A stretch of 64,000 bases of DNA. Source: Lachnospiraceae bacterium. Lineage in GTDB: Bacteria > Bacillota > Clostridia > Lachnospirales > Lachnospiraceae. Shown in pieces: positions 17,626-27,195 of this stretch. Positions within the stretch are counted from its first letter, which is position 1, and each line of letters opens with the position of its first letter. Location of the stretch: assembly GCA_021769135.1 (NCBI GenBank), contig JAETTM010000002.1, positions 62,001 to 126,000 on the forward strand, read 5' to 3'. A program made the position numbers and the translations under genes. Below the pieces are notes generated by a model. The model was not told where the DNA came from and ran no database searches. It saw only the letters and a list, made by a program, of their open reading frames with translations.

Positions 17626-17717
17626 CCAAGTTTGTGTCTGCGCGGCATCCGCAAACTTGACTATGCATAAAGTTTCAGCAAAGCTGAACTGCAGAAAGCC
17701 GTGCAGAAATGAGGTGA
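17626..17717 (+). repeat. Structured 5' leader repeat with RBS motif, copy before nahK
   Basis: Second copy of the 90-base leader seen before pncB. It has the stem AAGTTTG (17628-17634) / CAAACTT (17652-17658), the hairpin TTCAGC-AAA-GCTGAA (17674-17688), then CTGCA..TGCAG and GCAGAAATGAGG (17703-17714), six bases before the start codon. Compared with the pncB copy the hairpin arms have changed on both sides while pairing is kept. Confidence 0.7.
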
Positions 17718-17720
17718 AAA

Positions 17721-18833
17721 ATGGGATTAACAGAAAAAGAAAGGAATATGGATGAAATTGCTTCAATGTTTCGAATGGAGGGGGAAGCAGCGGAAATCAT
17801 CCCTTTTGGGAACGGACACATTAACGATACGTTCCGGATTACCTGTAATCTGCCAGAAGGGAAAAGCAAAAAGTATATCCTGCAAAAAATGAATGGCGGC
17901 ATCTTTAAAAACCCGAAGGAACTTATGGAAAACGTAATGAATGTAACCGCTTTCCTGAGGAAAAAAATCATTGAGGCAAAAGGCGACCCGGACAGGGAGA
18001 CGCTGAATGTAATACCTACGAAGGATGGAGAAAACTATCTGGACTGCGGGGAAGAATGCTGGCGGATGTATATTTTTATCGACAACGCATTTTGCTATGA
18101 CGAGGCGAAGACAAAGGAAGATTTCTATAACAGCGCAGTCGCCTTTGGAAATTTCCAGCGGATGCTTGCGGATTATCCTGCCGAAACCCTGCATGAGACG
18201 ATTGCCAACTTCCATAACACAGTCAGCAGGTTCGCAGATTTTAAAAAGGCGGTGGAAGAAGACGTCTGCGGAAGGGTAAAGGAAGTGGAAAAAGAGATAA
18301 AGTTTATTCTGGACAGAGAAGATGTTGCCCATATTATTTGCGGTGCCCTGGAAGAGAAGCGTATTCCCCTCCGGGTTACCCACAATGACACTAAGCTGAA
18401 TAATGTTATGATAGATGAAAAAACAGGGAAAGGGCTGTGCGTGATTGATCTGGATACTGTGATGCCTGGCTCTGCTTTGTATGATTTCGGCGATTCCATA
18501 CGGTTTGGGGCCAGCACCGCGGCGGAGGATGAGCCGGATTTTGACCGGGTATCCCTGGATTTGGAGTTGTTTGAGGCTTATACAAAAGGGTTCCTGGAGG
18601 GCAGCGCGGGAAGCATGACAGAAGAGGAAATCAGGCTTTTCCCTTCCGGGGCGAAGGTAATAACCTTTGAACAGGGGATGCGTTTCCTGACGGATTACCT
18701 GCAAGGGGATACTTATTATAAAATCCATCGGCCGGGCCAGAACCTGGACAGGGCCAGAACCCAGCTGAAGCTGGTGGCTGATATGGAACAAAAGTGGAAG
18801 GAAATGGAACGGATAGTAGCAGCATATTGTTAA
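17721..18833 (+). CDS. nahK: Probable N-acetylhexosamine 1-kinase (APH-like phosphotransferase)
   Basis: A 370-residue protein of the aminoglycoside-phosphotransferase fold. The catalytic loop VTHNDTKLNNVM begins near residue 219 and the magnesium motif VIDLDTVMPG near 241. FGNGHINDTF (about 29-38) is the nucleotide-loop region typical of the NahK group. NahK phosphorylates GlcNAc or GalNAc at C1 in the lacto-N-biose/galacto-N-biose pathway. The GH112 phosphorylase that would supply the free hexosamine is 1.4 kb downstream, with only the AraC regulator between, which strongly supports this assignment over other APH-like kinases. The start is set by GAGGTG within the conserved motif. Confidence 0.85.
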   Translation: MGLTEKERNMDEIASMFRMEGEAAEIIPFGNGHINDTFRITCNLPEGKSKKYILQKMNGGIFKNPKELMENVMNVTAFLRKKIIEAKGDPDRETLNVIPTKDGENYLDCGEECWRMYIFIDNAFCYDEAKTKEDFYNSAVAFGNFQRMLADYPAETLHETIANFHNTVSRFADFKKAVEEDVCGRVKEVEKEIKFILDREDVAHIICGALEEKRIPLRVTHNDTKLNNVMIDEKTGKGLCVIDLDTVMPGSALYDFGDSIRFGASTAAEDEPDFDRVSLDLELFEAYTKGFLEGSAGSMTEEEIRLFPSGAKVITFEQGMRFLTDYLQGDTYYKIHRPGQNLDRARTQLKLVADMEQKWKEMERIVAAYC

Positions 18834-18850
18834 TGGATTAAAATCGGAAC

Positions 18851-18886
18851 AAACCGGCCTTTTATGAATTCGTAAAAGGCCGGTTT
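18851..18886. terminator. Hairpin between nahK and araC
   Basis: AAACCGGCCTTTT pairs perfectly with AAAAGGCCGGTTT around a ten-base loop. The last codons of the araC gene lie inside it. The T-run is weak on both sides (GATTTTAA on the minus side), so efficiency is uncertain. Confidence 0.55.
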
Positions 18887-19755
18887 GCAACGAATTCCGA
18901 AGATTTGGAATCCTTTTTCGCATTCTGTTTCCGGTATTGCTGGGGCGTTATTCCTACAGATTTTTTGAACATCTGCGAAAAATAGGACTGGGAGGAAAAG
19001 CCTGTACTGGAGGCAATCTGGGCAATGGAGTGGTTTGTGTTGGCCAAAAGTTCCATGCTGGCCTGCAGGCGCCTGGAAGAGAGGTAACTGATTGGCGATT
19101 GTCCGATGCAGCTGGCAAAGGAATGGGCCAGGTAATATTTGTTGATATGGGTAAGCTCCGCAAGTGTGTCCAGGGTAATATTCTGGGCATAATTGCTGTC
19201 TATGTATCGTTTGGCAAGGGCGCACTCCTTAGAAATCCGGAAGGTGGAATCGGAAATGACGGACAGATTCAGCTCTCTGGATATAAACACAAGAAGTATC
19301 TGCAGGATGCTTTGGCAGACAATATCGAAGCCGGGCTTTTTCGCCCGGAATTCCTCCAGCATAAGCTGGGAAAAATCCACCAGGCGGTTTTGGGATGAGG
19401 TATAGCTGTAATGGCTGTAATTTTTACGGTTTTCCTCGTTTTTCCTGTTATGGAATGAGAAGGCCAGACCATCCACGCCGAAGACGATATATTCCATGGG
19501 GTTATGGGTCATTGTTTTTTCCGTATGCTCCACATGGGGATTGACAATAACCAGGTCATTGGGCTTTACCGGTATGATATCGTTTTCAATATGGAACATG
19601 CCGCTCCCGCTTATGATGTAGAAAAGTTCGGTAAAGTGATGGGTATGGGGAAGGCTCGGCCAATCCCCTTCGTACTTTGACATTGAGATATAGCGCAAAT
19701 TAAAATTGAGTTTTGACAGATTTTGCTGTTCGAGGATAATGCTTTCATTGCTCAT
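18862..19755 (-). CDS. AraC family transcriptional regulator
   Basis: A 297-residue regulator. The N-terminal cupin sensor (residues about 25-110) contains LPHTHHFTELFYIISG and the PNDLVIVNPHVEHT turn. The C-terminal AraC domain has two helix-turn-helix units: NITLDTLAELTHINKYYLAH and IAQIASSTGFSSQSYFSQMF, then the usual KSVGITPQQYRKQ ending. It lies between nahK and the GH112 gene on the opposite strand and divergent from GH112, so it probably senses a hexosamine or disaccharide and controls that module; the ligand is inferred from position only. Confidence 0.9.
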   Translation of the reverse strand: MSNESIILEQQNLSKLNFNLRYISMSKYEGDWPSLPHTHHFTELFYIISGSGMFHIENDIIPVKPNDLVIVNPHVEHTEKTMTHNPMEYIVFGVDGLAFSFHNRKNEENRKNYSHYSYTSSQNRLVDFSQLMLEEFRAKKPGFDIVCQSILQILLVFISRELNLSVISDSTFRISKECALAKRYIDSNYAQNITLDTLAELTHINKYYLAHSFASCIGQSPISYLSSRRLQASMELLANTNHSIAQIASSTGFSSQSYFSQMFKKSVGITPQQYRKQNAKKDSKSSEFVANRPFTNS

Positions 19756-20082
19756 TCGGTACCTTCCTTTCTTTGTCAGTGGATATGGGGAATCATTTCA
19801 CATATTTTGCATATTTTTTATAAAAAATTCGAATAATTAGCGAAAGTGCAAAAATTTTACTGTCCAAATCGACGAAAGAAAGCCGCGTTTAAAAGTATAT
19901 TTTATTTAATTATACCTTATTTTTATATAATAATAAAGATTTTTATCATCAAGTTAACAATATATATAAAAAAATAAGCAATATAAAAATTGATGGGAAA
20001 AAAATAAACGGATATATTTATGACATTATTGCGAACAGCAAAAAAATGTTGGCCGCCGGCCCGGGGTTAATGGCAGCAGGGC

Positions 20083-20144
20083 TTGCGGGAATCTTATTTT
20101 TGCTTTATAGTTATAATAGACAGTATACCAAATAGGGGGTATAC
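20083..20144 (+). promoter_or_regulatory. GH112 promoter and adjacent operator-like inverted repeat
   Basis: TTGCGG (20083-20088), 17-base spacer, TATAGT (20106-20111). Just after the expected start of transcription is the inverted repeat GTATACC (20123-20129) - 8 bases - GGTATAC (20138-20144), a candidate regulator site. The rest of the 500-base divergent gap (19756-20082) is very AT-rich and shows no gene. Confidence 0.5.
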
Positions 20145-20261
20145 GGAAACGTAATCGGATAGGGCAATTGATTGGGGGATTCGCACGGGAACGGGCAAAG
20201 GGATTAAAACGAATGGGTGCTGGTTCCCAGGATGGTTGCCGGAAAGGGATTGTGCAAAAAT

Positions 20262-22445
20262 ATGAGCATAACAGGAAGACTGACATTGCCAACGGATGTG
20301 GATATGGTGGAGGAAACCATACGATTGAAGAATCTCCTCGGGGCTGATGCTTTAAGGGATTGTGACGGAACGCAGATGCCGGAAGAACTTTTGACCCAGG
20401 ATGCAAAAAAATACGCCACTTATTACACAACGAGAAAGGATAACGATTGGGCAAATGCGAATCCGGATGAAGTTCAGCAGGAATATTTGATTAGCGAAAG
20501 AGTAACGGCTAAGGATGTTAAGCTTCGGATTAAGCTGATGAAAGGGTTCCATACGGAACAGCTGAAAGTAAACGATATGGATGACCCGAAGCGGTGGTGG
20601 GAAGTCATTGACAGGACAACCGGGGAAATCGTGCCCCCGGAACAGTGGGAATATGATAAGGCAACCGGCGAGGTGGAACTGGAAAGTATAAAATACCATC
20701 AGTATACGGTAAGCTTTCTGGCATTTCTTATCTGGGATCCGGTGCATATGTATAATTTTATCACCAATGACTGGAAAGACGCCCCCCATCAGCTGACTTA
20801 TGATGTAAGGCAGCCGAAAACTCAGGAATATGTAAAAAAGAAGCTGAAGAAGTGGTGCGAGGACAACCCGGATATCGATGTGGTGCGCTTTACCACCTTT
20901 TTCCATCAGTTCACCCTTACTTTTGATGAGAAAAAGAGGGAGAAATATGTGGAATGGTTTGGCTACAGCGCCAGTGTGAGCCCGTATATTCTTGAAAAAT
21001 TTGAGAAGTGGGCAGGATATAAGTTCCGCCCGGAATTTATTGTGGATGAAGGATACCATAATTCCATGTTCAGGGTGCCCAGCAAGGAGTTTAAAGATTT
21101 TATAGAATTCCAGCAGATAGAAGTGAGCAAGCTGGCGAAAGAGCTGGTAGATATCGTGCATTCCTATGGGAAGGAAGCGATGATGTTTTTGGGCGACCAC
21201 TGGATTGGCACGGAGCCTTTTGGAAAATATTTCGATAAAATCGGTTTGGATGCGGTAGTGGGTTCGGTAGGAGACGGGGTCACATTGCGCATGATTTCGG
21301 ATATTAAGGGCGTAAAATATACGGAAGGGCGGCTTCTTCCGTACTTTTTCCCGGATGTGTTCTGCGAAGGGGGAGACCCTATCGGGGAGGCTAGGGAAAA
21401 CTGGATGAAAGCGAGACGGGCGATTTTGCGTTCGCCTTTAGACCGTATCGGCTATGGCGGATATTTAAAACTGGCTTCCGAGTGGCCGGGCTTTATTGAA
21501 GAAATACAGCATGTGGTGGATGATTTCCGGCTGATTCATGAAAATATGCAGGGTACAAAATCCTATGTGGCTCCTTTTAAGGTGGGCATTTTAAACTGCT
21601 GGGGCAATTTAAGGAGATGGATGGCCAATCAGGTGCATCATGCCATCTGGCACAGGGAAATATATTCTTACGTAGGTATTTTGGAATGCTTAAGCGGTAT
21701 GCCCTTCGATGTGGAGTTCATCACTTTCGATGAAGTAAAGGAAGGCATCCCGGAAGATATAAAGGTCATCATCAATGCGGGCGATGCCTATACGGCTTTC
21801 AGCGGGGCGGAAAACTGGAAGGACGAAAAAGTGGTGACGGCGATTCGGGAGTTCGTGGATAAGGGCGGCGGCTTTATCGGGGTAGGCGAGCCCACGGCAT
21901 GCCAGTTCCAGGGACGCTATTTCCAGCTAAGCGATGTGCTTGGAGTGGACAGAGAGATGGATTTCTCCCTTAGCACGGATAAATATAATGAGTTGAATGC
22001 AGAACACTTTATTTTGGAGGACATCAAAGGCAGTTCTGCCTTAGGTAGTTCTGGCTTAGGCGAAATCGACTTTGGCGAAGGGATGAGCAGGATTTATGCC
22101 CAGGGCGAAAATTACCAGATTTTGGACATGGATGGGGAATACTGCCGCCTGGTGGTGAACGAATATGGGAAAGGGAGGAGCGTTTACTTTGCCGGCCTGC
22201 CCTATTCGCCCCAGAACTGCCGGATTCTCCTGCGCGCCATTTATTATGCGGCGGGCATGGAAGAAGAAATGAAGAAATTCTATGTGACCAATGTGGATAC
22301 TGAGGTAACCGTTTTCGAAAAGACGGGGAAAATCGCCATAATCAATAATTCCAAGGAGGCAAGGCATACGGAGCTTTATGTGGAAGGAAAAATGAAGTAC
22401 AGCCTGGATTTGGAACCTATGGAGATGCGGTGGGTGGATATGTAA
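20262..22445 (+). CDS. lnpA: 1,3-beta-galactosyl-N-acetylhexosamine phosphorylase (GH112)
   Basis: A 727-residue phosphorylase that splits lacto-N-biose or galacto-N-biose into galactose-1-phosphate and GlcNAc/GalNAc. The whole protein follows the GH112 pattern: MSITGRLTLPTDVDM at the N-terminus, VVRFTTFFHQFTL (about residues 210-222), FGYSASVSPYILEKF, FLGDHWIGTEPFGKYF (about 310, containing the Asp of the catalytic region) and a C-terminal glutamine-amidotransferase-like domain with INAGDAYTAFSG. I use the ATG at 20262, where similarity begins; in-frame codons back to 20217 lack a ribosome site. With nahK it forms a mucin core-1 / milk-oligosaccharide utilisation module. No dedicated transporter is in view. 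Confidence 0.94.
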   Translation: MSITGRLTLPTDVDMVEETIRLKNLLGADALRDCDGTQMPEELLTQDAKKYATYYTTRKDNDWANANPDEVQQEYLISERVTAKDVKLRIKLMKGFHTEQLKVNDMDDPKRWWEVIDRTTGEIVPPEQWEYDKATGEVELESIKYHQYTVSFLAFLIWDPVHMYNFITNDWKDAPHQLTYDVRQPKTQEYVKKKLKKWCEDNPDIDVVRFTTFFHQFTLTFDEKKREKYVEWFGYSASVSPYILEKFEKWAGYKFRPEFIVDEGYHNSMFRVPSKEFKDFIEFQQIEVSKLAKELVDIVHSYGKEAMMFLGDHWIGTEPFGKYFDKIGLDAVVGSVGDGVTLRMISDIKGVKYTEGRLLPYFFPDVFCEGGDPIGEARENWMKARRAILRSPLDRIGYGGYLKLASEWPGFIEEIQHVVDDFRLIHENMQGTKSYVAPFKVGILNCWGNLRRWMANQVHHAIWHREIYSYVGILECLSGMPFDVEFITFDEVKEGIPEDIKVIINAGDAYTAFSGAENWKDEKVVTAIREFVDKGGGFIGVGEPTACQFQGRYFQLSDVLGVDREMDFSLSTDKYNELNAEHFILEDIKGSSALGSSGLGEIDFGEGMSRIYAQGENYQILDMDGEYCRLVVNEYGKGRSVYFAGLPYSPQNCRILLRAIYYAAGMEEEMKKFYVTNVDTEVTVFEKTGKIAIINNSKEARHTELYVEGKMKYSLDLEPMEMRWVDM

Positions 22446-22532
22446 TGTGAGAAGAACTCCTAATTGCTTTCGGAGCGGCATGGAGGTTGGTGTGAATACG
22501 CGTTAAGAGTAGTTTTGTGCTTCGCGTGAGAG

Positions 22533-22573
22533 AAGGCATATATGCGCATGGTGGAAGTGCGTGTATATGCCTT
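22533..22573. repeat. Hairpin after GH112
   Basis: AAGGCATATATGCGCA (22533-22548) pairs with TGCGTGTATATGCCTT (22558-22573) with two mismatches and a nine-base loop. It is located about 90 bases past the GH112 stop and just before element D. Confidence 0.55.
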
Positions 22574-22611
22574 TGTATTTGAAATGCAGTGGGTAGGGGT
22601 GGGCAGGAGCG

Positions 22612-22913
22612 GAAATGAATATCCAGGTGCGGCCCGGCGAGGGCCGGCTGGCCGTTGGGGAAGATTTCCGTTTCAGTCTGAAGCAAAAAAGCAGATTTCA
22701 CTAATGAAATGGATAAAGGAATAGGCATCGGCCGGGCCAGAAGCGACGGGCATCCGTGCCCGACGCTTCTTGAAACCGCCGTCCGTGGCGGTTTCTCCCT
22801 GGGATGTGAACCATTTCATAAGTGAAATTGCTGCTTTTTTGCAATAGACTGAAACGGAAACATTCCCCAACGGCCAGCCGGCCCTCGCCGGGCCGCACCT
22901 GGATATTCATTTC
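22612..22913. repeat. Branched inverted-repeat element D
   Basis: The longest element: about 100-base arms (22612-22712 and 22811-22913) that pair almost throughout, including a perfect stretch around CCAGGTGCGGCCCGGCGAGG. Inside are two tight hairpins: AGAAGCGACGGGCA/TGCCCGACGCTTCT (22739-22770) and GAAACCGCC-GTCCGT-GGCGGTTTC (22772-22795). Same plan as elements A and C, with unrelated sequence. The short open frames here have no ribosome sites and are most likely artefacts of the palindrome. Confidence 0.85.
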
Positions 22914-23060
22914 TGTTGGAACTATATAAGGGGTAGTGCAATGCTGCTAAACTATAGACAATATTTGTCCAATCCATAATACCCGTTCGCATACATCTTT
23001 TCCCCTACCGTTTGACAGATTCGGGATTTAAACGTTGATAATCATTCGATACCTTTGGCT

Positions 23061-23218
23061 GAATATTTGCGGGCTATGTTCTGTGAAAAGCCTTTTGCAC
23101 CATGGAATCAAGACCATAGGGAACAGGAGGGCCTATGCCCGAGAGTTTCCTGTCCTACTGGGCTTGATGGAATGCCTGGTGCAGTAGGATTTGAACAGAA
23201 CATAGCCCGCAAATATTC
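23061..23218. repeat. Branched inverted-repeat element E
   Basis: A perfect 24-base outer pair (23061-23084, GAATATTTGCGGGCTATG.., and 23195-23218), then an inner imperfect pair GCACCATGGAATCAAG / CTTGATGGAATGCCTGGTGC, then smaller pairings such as ATAGG/CCTAT. It sits between element D and the promoter of the aconitase-like gene. Confidence 0.75.
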
Positions 23219-23262
23219 TCACAACCCTCATCACCCAATCCCGAATATCCTCACAACCTCTA

Positions 23263-23291
23263 TTGCAACAAACCCCATTTTCCATTATAAT
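23263..23291 (+). promoter_or_regulatory. Promoter of the aconitase-like gene
   Basis: TTGCAA (23263-23268), 17-base spacer, TATAAT (23286-23291), 65 bases before the start codon. Confidence 0.65.
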
Positions 23292-23356
23292 AAAAGCTGG
23301 CGTTATGAGAGCAGAATAATGATAACATCACACATTGAGCGAACAGGAGGAGCAGT

Positions 23357-25654
23357 ATGATAAATCTATATGACGGCGGCGCATATCTGGTAAATGGAAC
23401 GGATATTATCCCGGACAATCAGGAAGCGCAGGTAGCAATCAAAGCGAAAACCGGAAAGGATATCGGTAAAGAAGAGGCTTCCAGGGCAACCATTGCCTAT
23501 GGTATTTTAGAAGAACATAATACTTCCGGCAATATGGACAAGTTAAAAATAAAATTCGATAAACTCACCTCCCATGATATTACTTTCGTGGGCATTATAC
23601 AGACGGCGCGGGCATCAGGGTTGGAGAAATTCCCGGTGCCTTATGTATTGACTAATTGCCATAACTCGTTATGTGCGGTAGGAGGAACGATTAACGAGGA
23701 TGACCATATGTTCGGCCTCACCTGTGCGAAGAAGTACGGCGGGGTTTATGTGCCGCCCCATCAGGCTGTCATCCATCAGTATGCCAGGGAAATGCTGGCA
23801 GGGGGAGGACGGATGATTCTCGGTTCGGATTCCCATACAAGATACGGTGCATTGGGCACCATGGCGATGGGCGAAGGCGGGCCGGAGCTGGTTAAACAGC
23901 TTTTGAACCAGACTTATGATATCAATATGCCGGGAGTTGTAGGCATTTACCTGACGGGAGAACCGGTAAAAGGGGTCGGCCCCCAGGATGTGGCGTTAGC
24001 CATTATCGGTGCGGTATTCGGCAACGGATATGTGAAGAATAAGGTAATGGAATTCGTAGGGCCTGGCGTGGCTTCTTTGAGCGCGGATTTCAGGATTGGC
24101 ATCGATGTAATGACAACGGAGACTACCTGCCTTTCTTCCATATGGAGGACGGATGCCCAGATTGAAGAATTCTATGAAATCCATGGAAGGAAAGAGGAGT
24201 ATAAGGAGTTAAATCCGGGAGAAGTGGCATATTATGACGGTATGATTACGGTTGATTTAAGCAGTATCCGGCCGATGATTGCTATGCCTTTCCATCCCAG
24301 CAATACATATACCATTGAGGAGCTGAACGCTAATCTGGATGACATTTTAAATGATGTGGAGAAGCGGGCGGCGGTAAGCCTGGACGGGGCAGTGGATTTT
24401 ACTTTGAAAAATAAAGTGAGAAACGGCAAGTTCTATGTGGATCAGGGCATTATCGCAGGCTGTGCCGGGGGCGGATTTGAAAATATCTGTGCGGCAGCGG
24501 ATATTTTGAAGGGCTCTTATATCGGCGCAGATGGGTTTACGCTTAGCGTATATCCGGCCTCCATGCCGGTTTATATGGAACTTGTGAAAAATGGCTGCGC
24601 GGCAGCGTTGATGGAGACGGGGGCTGTGCTTAAGACTGCATTCTGCGGTCCTTGCTTCGGCGCGGGCGATACGCCGGCGAACAATGCGTTCAGCATCCGC
24701 CATTCTACCAGGAATTTCCCTAACAGGGAAGGCTCCAAGCTGCAAAATGGGCAGATTTCTTCCGTGGCGCTTATGGATGCCCGTTCCATTGCGGCCACCA
24801 GCGCCAATAAGGGCGTGCTGACACCGGCTACAGATTTCGATGGTACGATTGGCAAGTATAAATATCATTTTGATTCTAAGATATATGCGAACAGGGTATT
24901 TGATTCCAAGGGCATTGCCCAGCCGGATGTGGAGATTCAGTTCGGGCCGAATATTAAGGATTGGCCGAAAATGTGCGAAATGCCGGAGAATCTGGTGCTG
25001 CGGGTAGTGTCGGAGATTCATGACCCGGTGACAACAACGGATGAGCTGATACCTTCCGGAGAGACTTCTTCCTATCGTTCCAATCCTTTAGGGCTGGCGG
25101 AATTCACCCTTTCCAGGAAGGACCCTGCATATGTGGGCCGCGCCAAGGAAATTCAGGAGGCGCAGACCGCGGTTATGGACGGAAAATGTCCGCTGGAGGT
25201 TAAGCCCGAATTGAAGCCGGTGATGGAAGTGATTCAAAAAACATATCCGGAGGCAGGAAAAGGAAATATCGGCTTCGGCTCGGTTATTTTTGCAGTAAAG
25301 CCGGGAGACGGTTCCGCCAGGGAACAGGCGGCATCCTGCCAGAAGGTGCTGGGCGGCTGGGCGAATATCGCCAATGAATATGCCACAAAGAGATACCGCT
25401 CCAATTTGATTAACTGGGGTATGCTTCCTTTTATCATTGATGGAGATGATAAGCAGCTTCCTTTTAAAAATATGGATTATCTGTTTTTCCCGGATATTAA
25501 GAAGGCGGTAGAAGAAAAGGCAGACCATATCAAGGCTTACGCGGTGGGCGAAAATGATATGAGGGAATTCGAGTTGAGCCTTGGGGAACTGACCGATGAA
25601 GAAAGACAGATTATTTTGAAAGGGTGTTTGATTAACTATAACAGAGTTTCTTAA
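23357..25654 (+). CDS. Aconitase-family hydratase (YbhJ-like)
   Basis: A 765-residue member of the aconitase superfamily. The iron-sulphur site is recognisable: IAGCAGGG (Cys near residue 370) and FCGPCFG (Cys near 430 and 433). [20 protein letters not shown] is the conserved substrate-loop block, and the C-terminal swivel domain runs from about residue 560. It resembles the uncharacterised YbhJ-type hydratases more than citrate-cycle AcnA/AcnB or LeuC, so the substrate is unknown. No citrate-cycle or leucine genes are adjacent. The start has AGGAGGAGC just upstream, and the promoter is close. Monocistronic or read on into the amidase gene 15 bases later. Confidence 0.85.
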   Translation: MINLYDGGAYLVNGTDIIPDNQEAQVAIKAKTGKDIGKEEASRATIAYGILEEHNTSGNMDKLKIKFDKLTSHDITFVGIIQTARASGLEKFPVPYVLTNCHNSLCAVGGTINEDDHMFGLTCAKKYGGVYVPPHQAVIHQYAREMLAGGGRMILGSDSHTRYGALGTMAMGEGGPELVKQLLNQTYDINMPGVVGIYLTGEPVKGVGPQDVALAIIGAVFGNGYVKNKVMEFVGPGVASLSADFRIGIDVMTTETTCLSSIWRTDAQIEEFYEIHGRKEEYKELNPGEVAYYDGMITVDLSSIRPMIAMPFHPSNTYTIEELNANLDDILNDVEKRAAVSLDGAVDFTLKNKVRNGKFYVDQGIIAGCAGGGFENICAAADILKGSYIGADGFTLSVYPASMPVYMELVKNGCAAALMETGAVLKTAFCGPCFGAGDTPANNAFSIRHSTRNFPNREGSKLQNGQISSVALMDARSIAATSANKGVLTPATDFDGTIGKYKYHFDSKIYANRVFDSKGIAQPDVEIQFGPNIKDWPKMCEMPENLVLRVVSEIHDPVTTTDELIPSGETSSYRSNPLGLAEFTLSRKDPAYVGRAKEIQEAQTAVMDGKCPLEVKPELKPVMEVIQKTYPEAGKGNIGFGSVIFAVKPGDGSAREQAASCQKVLGGWANIANEYATKRYRSNLINWGMLPFIIDGDDKQLPFKNMDYLFFPDIKKAVEEKADHIKAYAVGENDMREFELSLGELTDEERQIILKGCLINYNRVS

Positions 25655-25669
25655 AGAAAGGCAGTTTGT

Positions 25670-26989
25670 ATGATGGAAATGAGAAAAATGCTGCCCTTTA
25701 TCAGCCTGTGCATATTACTTGCAGTATGCACAGGCTGTGCCAATATAAAGGGCGCGGGGCAGGATAATAGTGGAAAAGAAAGCGGTGCGGAGGCAGAAGA
25801 AAGCCTGGAAAAAAGGGCGGATGGTGAATTGGGGGATGATAAAAGCCAGGATGGAAATGAAAACCAGGGCGCAGGCGGAAGTCAGGATGGAAATGTGAGT
25901 GGCGGGCAGCAGGAAGCAAACGCGGCGGTAAAAGGCCAGTCGGTGATAGAAGGGCAGCTGGCGTTTGCAGGACAGAACGGTGAGAATACAGCGGATGAAG
26001 CGGAATTGCAGCCGGAAAACGAAAATGCCCGGATAGAAGATGATGGAGGCGGGGAAGCGGAGCCGGGAGATTCAGGGGCAGAAGCCGGAACGGAGCAGCC
26101 TGACGGCGCGCCGGATGTGCTCGATATGGCCAGCATGGAATTTACGGATATAGAGCCGATGGCGGTATATACTACGGCCAATGTGAATGTGCGCCTTGCC
26201 CCATCCACGGAAGCGGAGATTTTACATAAGGCTTCCCGGGGAACCGTATATGAAAAGAACGGGGAAGGGAACGGTTGGAGCCGCATTTCCATAGATGGGA
26301 AGAATTATTACATCAAATCGGATTATTTGAGGGAAAAGAAAGCGCCGGGAGAAGGCGGCGGGCATCTGATAGCCATAGATGCAGGGCACCAGTCGAGGGC
26401 CAATACGGAGAAAGAGCCTTTGGGCCCAGGCTCTTCGGAAATGAAAATGAAAGTCTCCGGCGGCACCAGAGGCACTACTACGGGCTTGTACGAATATGAG
26501 CTTACTTTGACCGTTTCCCAGAAGCTGAAGGCCGAATTGGAAAGCCGGGGATATGAAGTGTATATGGTGCGGGAAAGCCATGATGTGGATATCAGCAATT
26601 CCCAAAGGGCCCAGATGGCTTATGATTCGGGGGCGGAGGTCTTCGTCAGGATTCATGCCAACGGCTCGGAAAACAGCGCGGCAAACGGGGCTATGACTAT
26701 ATGCCCTACGGCCCAGAACCCTTATGTGGCGGGGCTGTATGCGGACAGCAGGAGACTTTCCGACAATGTTTTGGACGGCCTGACAGCCAGTGCGGGCTGT
26801 AAAAAAGAGAGGGTTTGGGAAACCGATACGATGAGCGGCATTAACTGGAGCATGATTCCTGTCACCATTGTGGAAATGGGCTATATGACCAATCCGGAGG
26901 AAGATACGAAACTGGCTGATGACGGATACCAGCAGCTGATTGCCATTGGAATTGCGGACGGCATCGACGCTTATTTTGCCGCGCCTTAG
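25670..26989 (+). CDS. Lipoprotein N-acetylmuramoyl-L-alanine amidase with SH3 domain
   Basis: A 439-residue surface enzyme. A signal peptide ends in the lipobox AVCTGC (Cys near residue 24). Then come a long Gly/Glu/Asn-rich linker (about 28-160), a bacterial SH3 domain (about 163-222, ANVNVRLAPSTEAEIL..GWSRISIDGKNYYIKSDYL) and an Amidase_3 domain (about 230-437). Zinc ligands are visible as His in IDAGHQ, Glu in LYEYELTL and His in VRIHANG, with the catalytic Glu in VEMGYMTNPEED. It should cleave the stem peptide from MurNAc at the outer membrane face. The SH3 domain probably binds wall peptides. Close spacing to the hydratase is probably coincidental. Confidence 0.9.
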   Translation: MMEMRKMLPFISLCILLAVCTGCANIKGAGQDNSGKESGAEAEESLEKRADGELGDDKSQDGNENQGAGGSQDGNVSGGQQEANAAVKGQSVIEGQLAFAGQNGENTADEAELQPENENARIEDDGGGEAEPGDSGAEAGTEQPDGAPDVLDMASMEFTDIEPMAVYTTANVNVRLAPSTEAEILHKASRGTVYEKNGEGNGWSRISIDGKNYYIKSDYLREKKAPGEGGGHLIAIDAGHQSRANTEKEPLGPGSSEMKMKVSGGTRGTTTGLYEYELTLTVSQKLKAELESRGYEVYMVRESHDVDISNSQRAQMAYDSGAEVFVRIHANGSENSAANGAMTICPTAQNPYVAGLYADSRRLSDNVLDGLTASAGCKKERVWETDTMSGINWSMIPVTIVEMGYMTNPEEDTKLADDGYQQLIAIGIADGIDAYFAAP

Positions 26990-27195
26990 CGTGTACCTGA
27001 AAATTTTTTCTGCTATTTGCACCCTAAAATATTTTTCTGATTTTCCGATATATAAATTACAAGAATATGGAATTTCCGGCCGGAAACCTGTTTTTTGTGG
27101 AGATATAGTGAGTGTAATGAGCATCCATGGGAATGTTGCAAGGGATTGATTCCCGCGGCGTTCCCCATGGAAGCTTTCGGAAATGGAGGGAAAGG

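Noticed and set aside
20048-20137. A 29-codon frame starting MLAAGPGLMAAGLAG with a hydrophobic stretch before GH112
   Set aside because: No ribosome binding site, and it overlaps the GH112 promoter and operator-like palindrome; likely chance.
22542-22910. Short open frames on both strands inside elements D
   Set aside because: They follow the palindrome arms, have no ribosome sites and no recognisable protein similarity.
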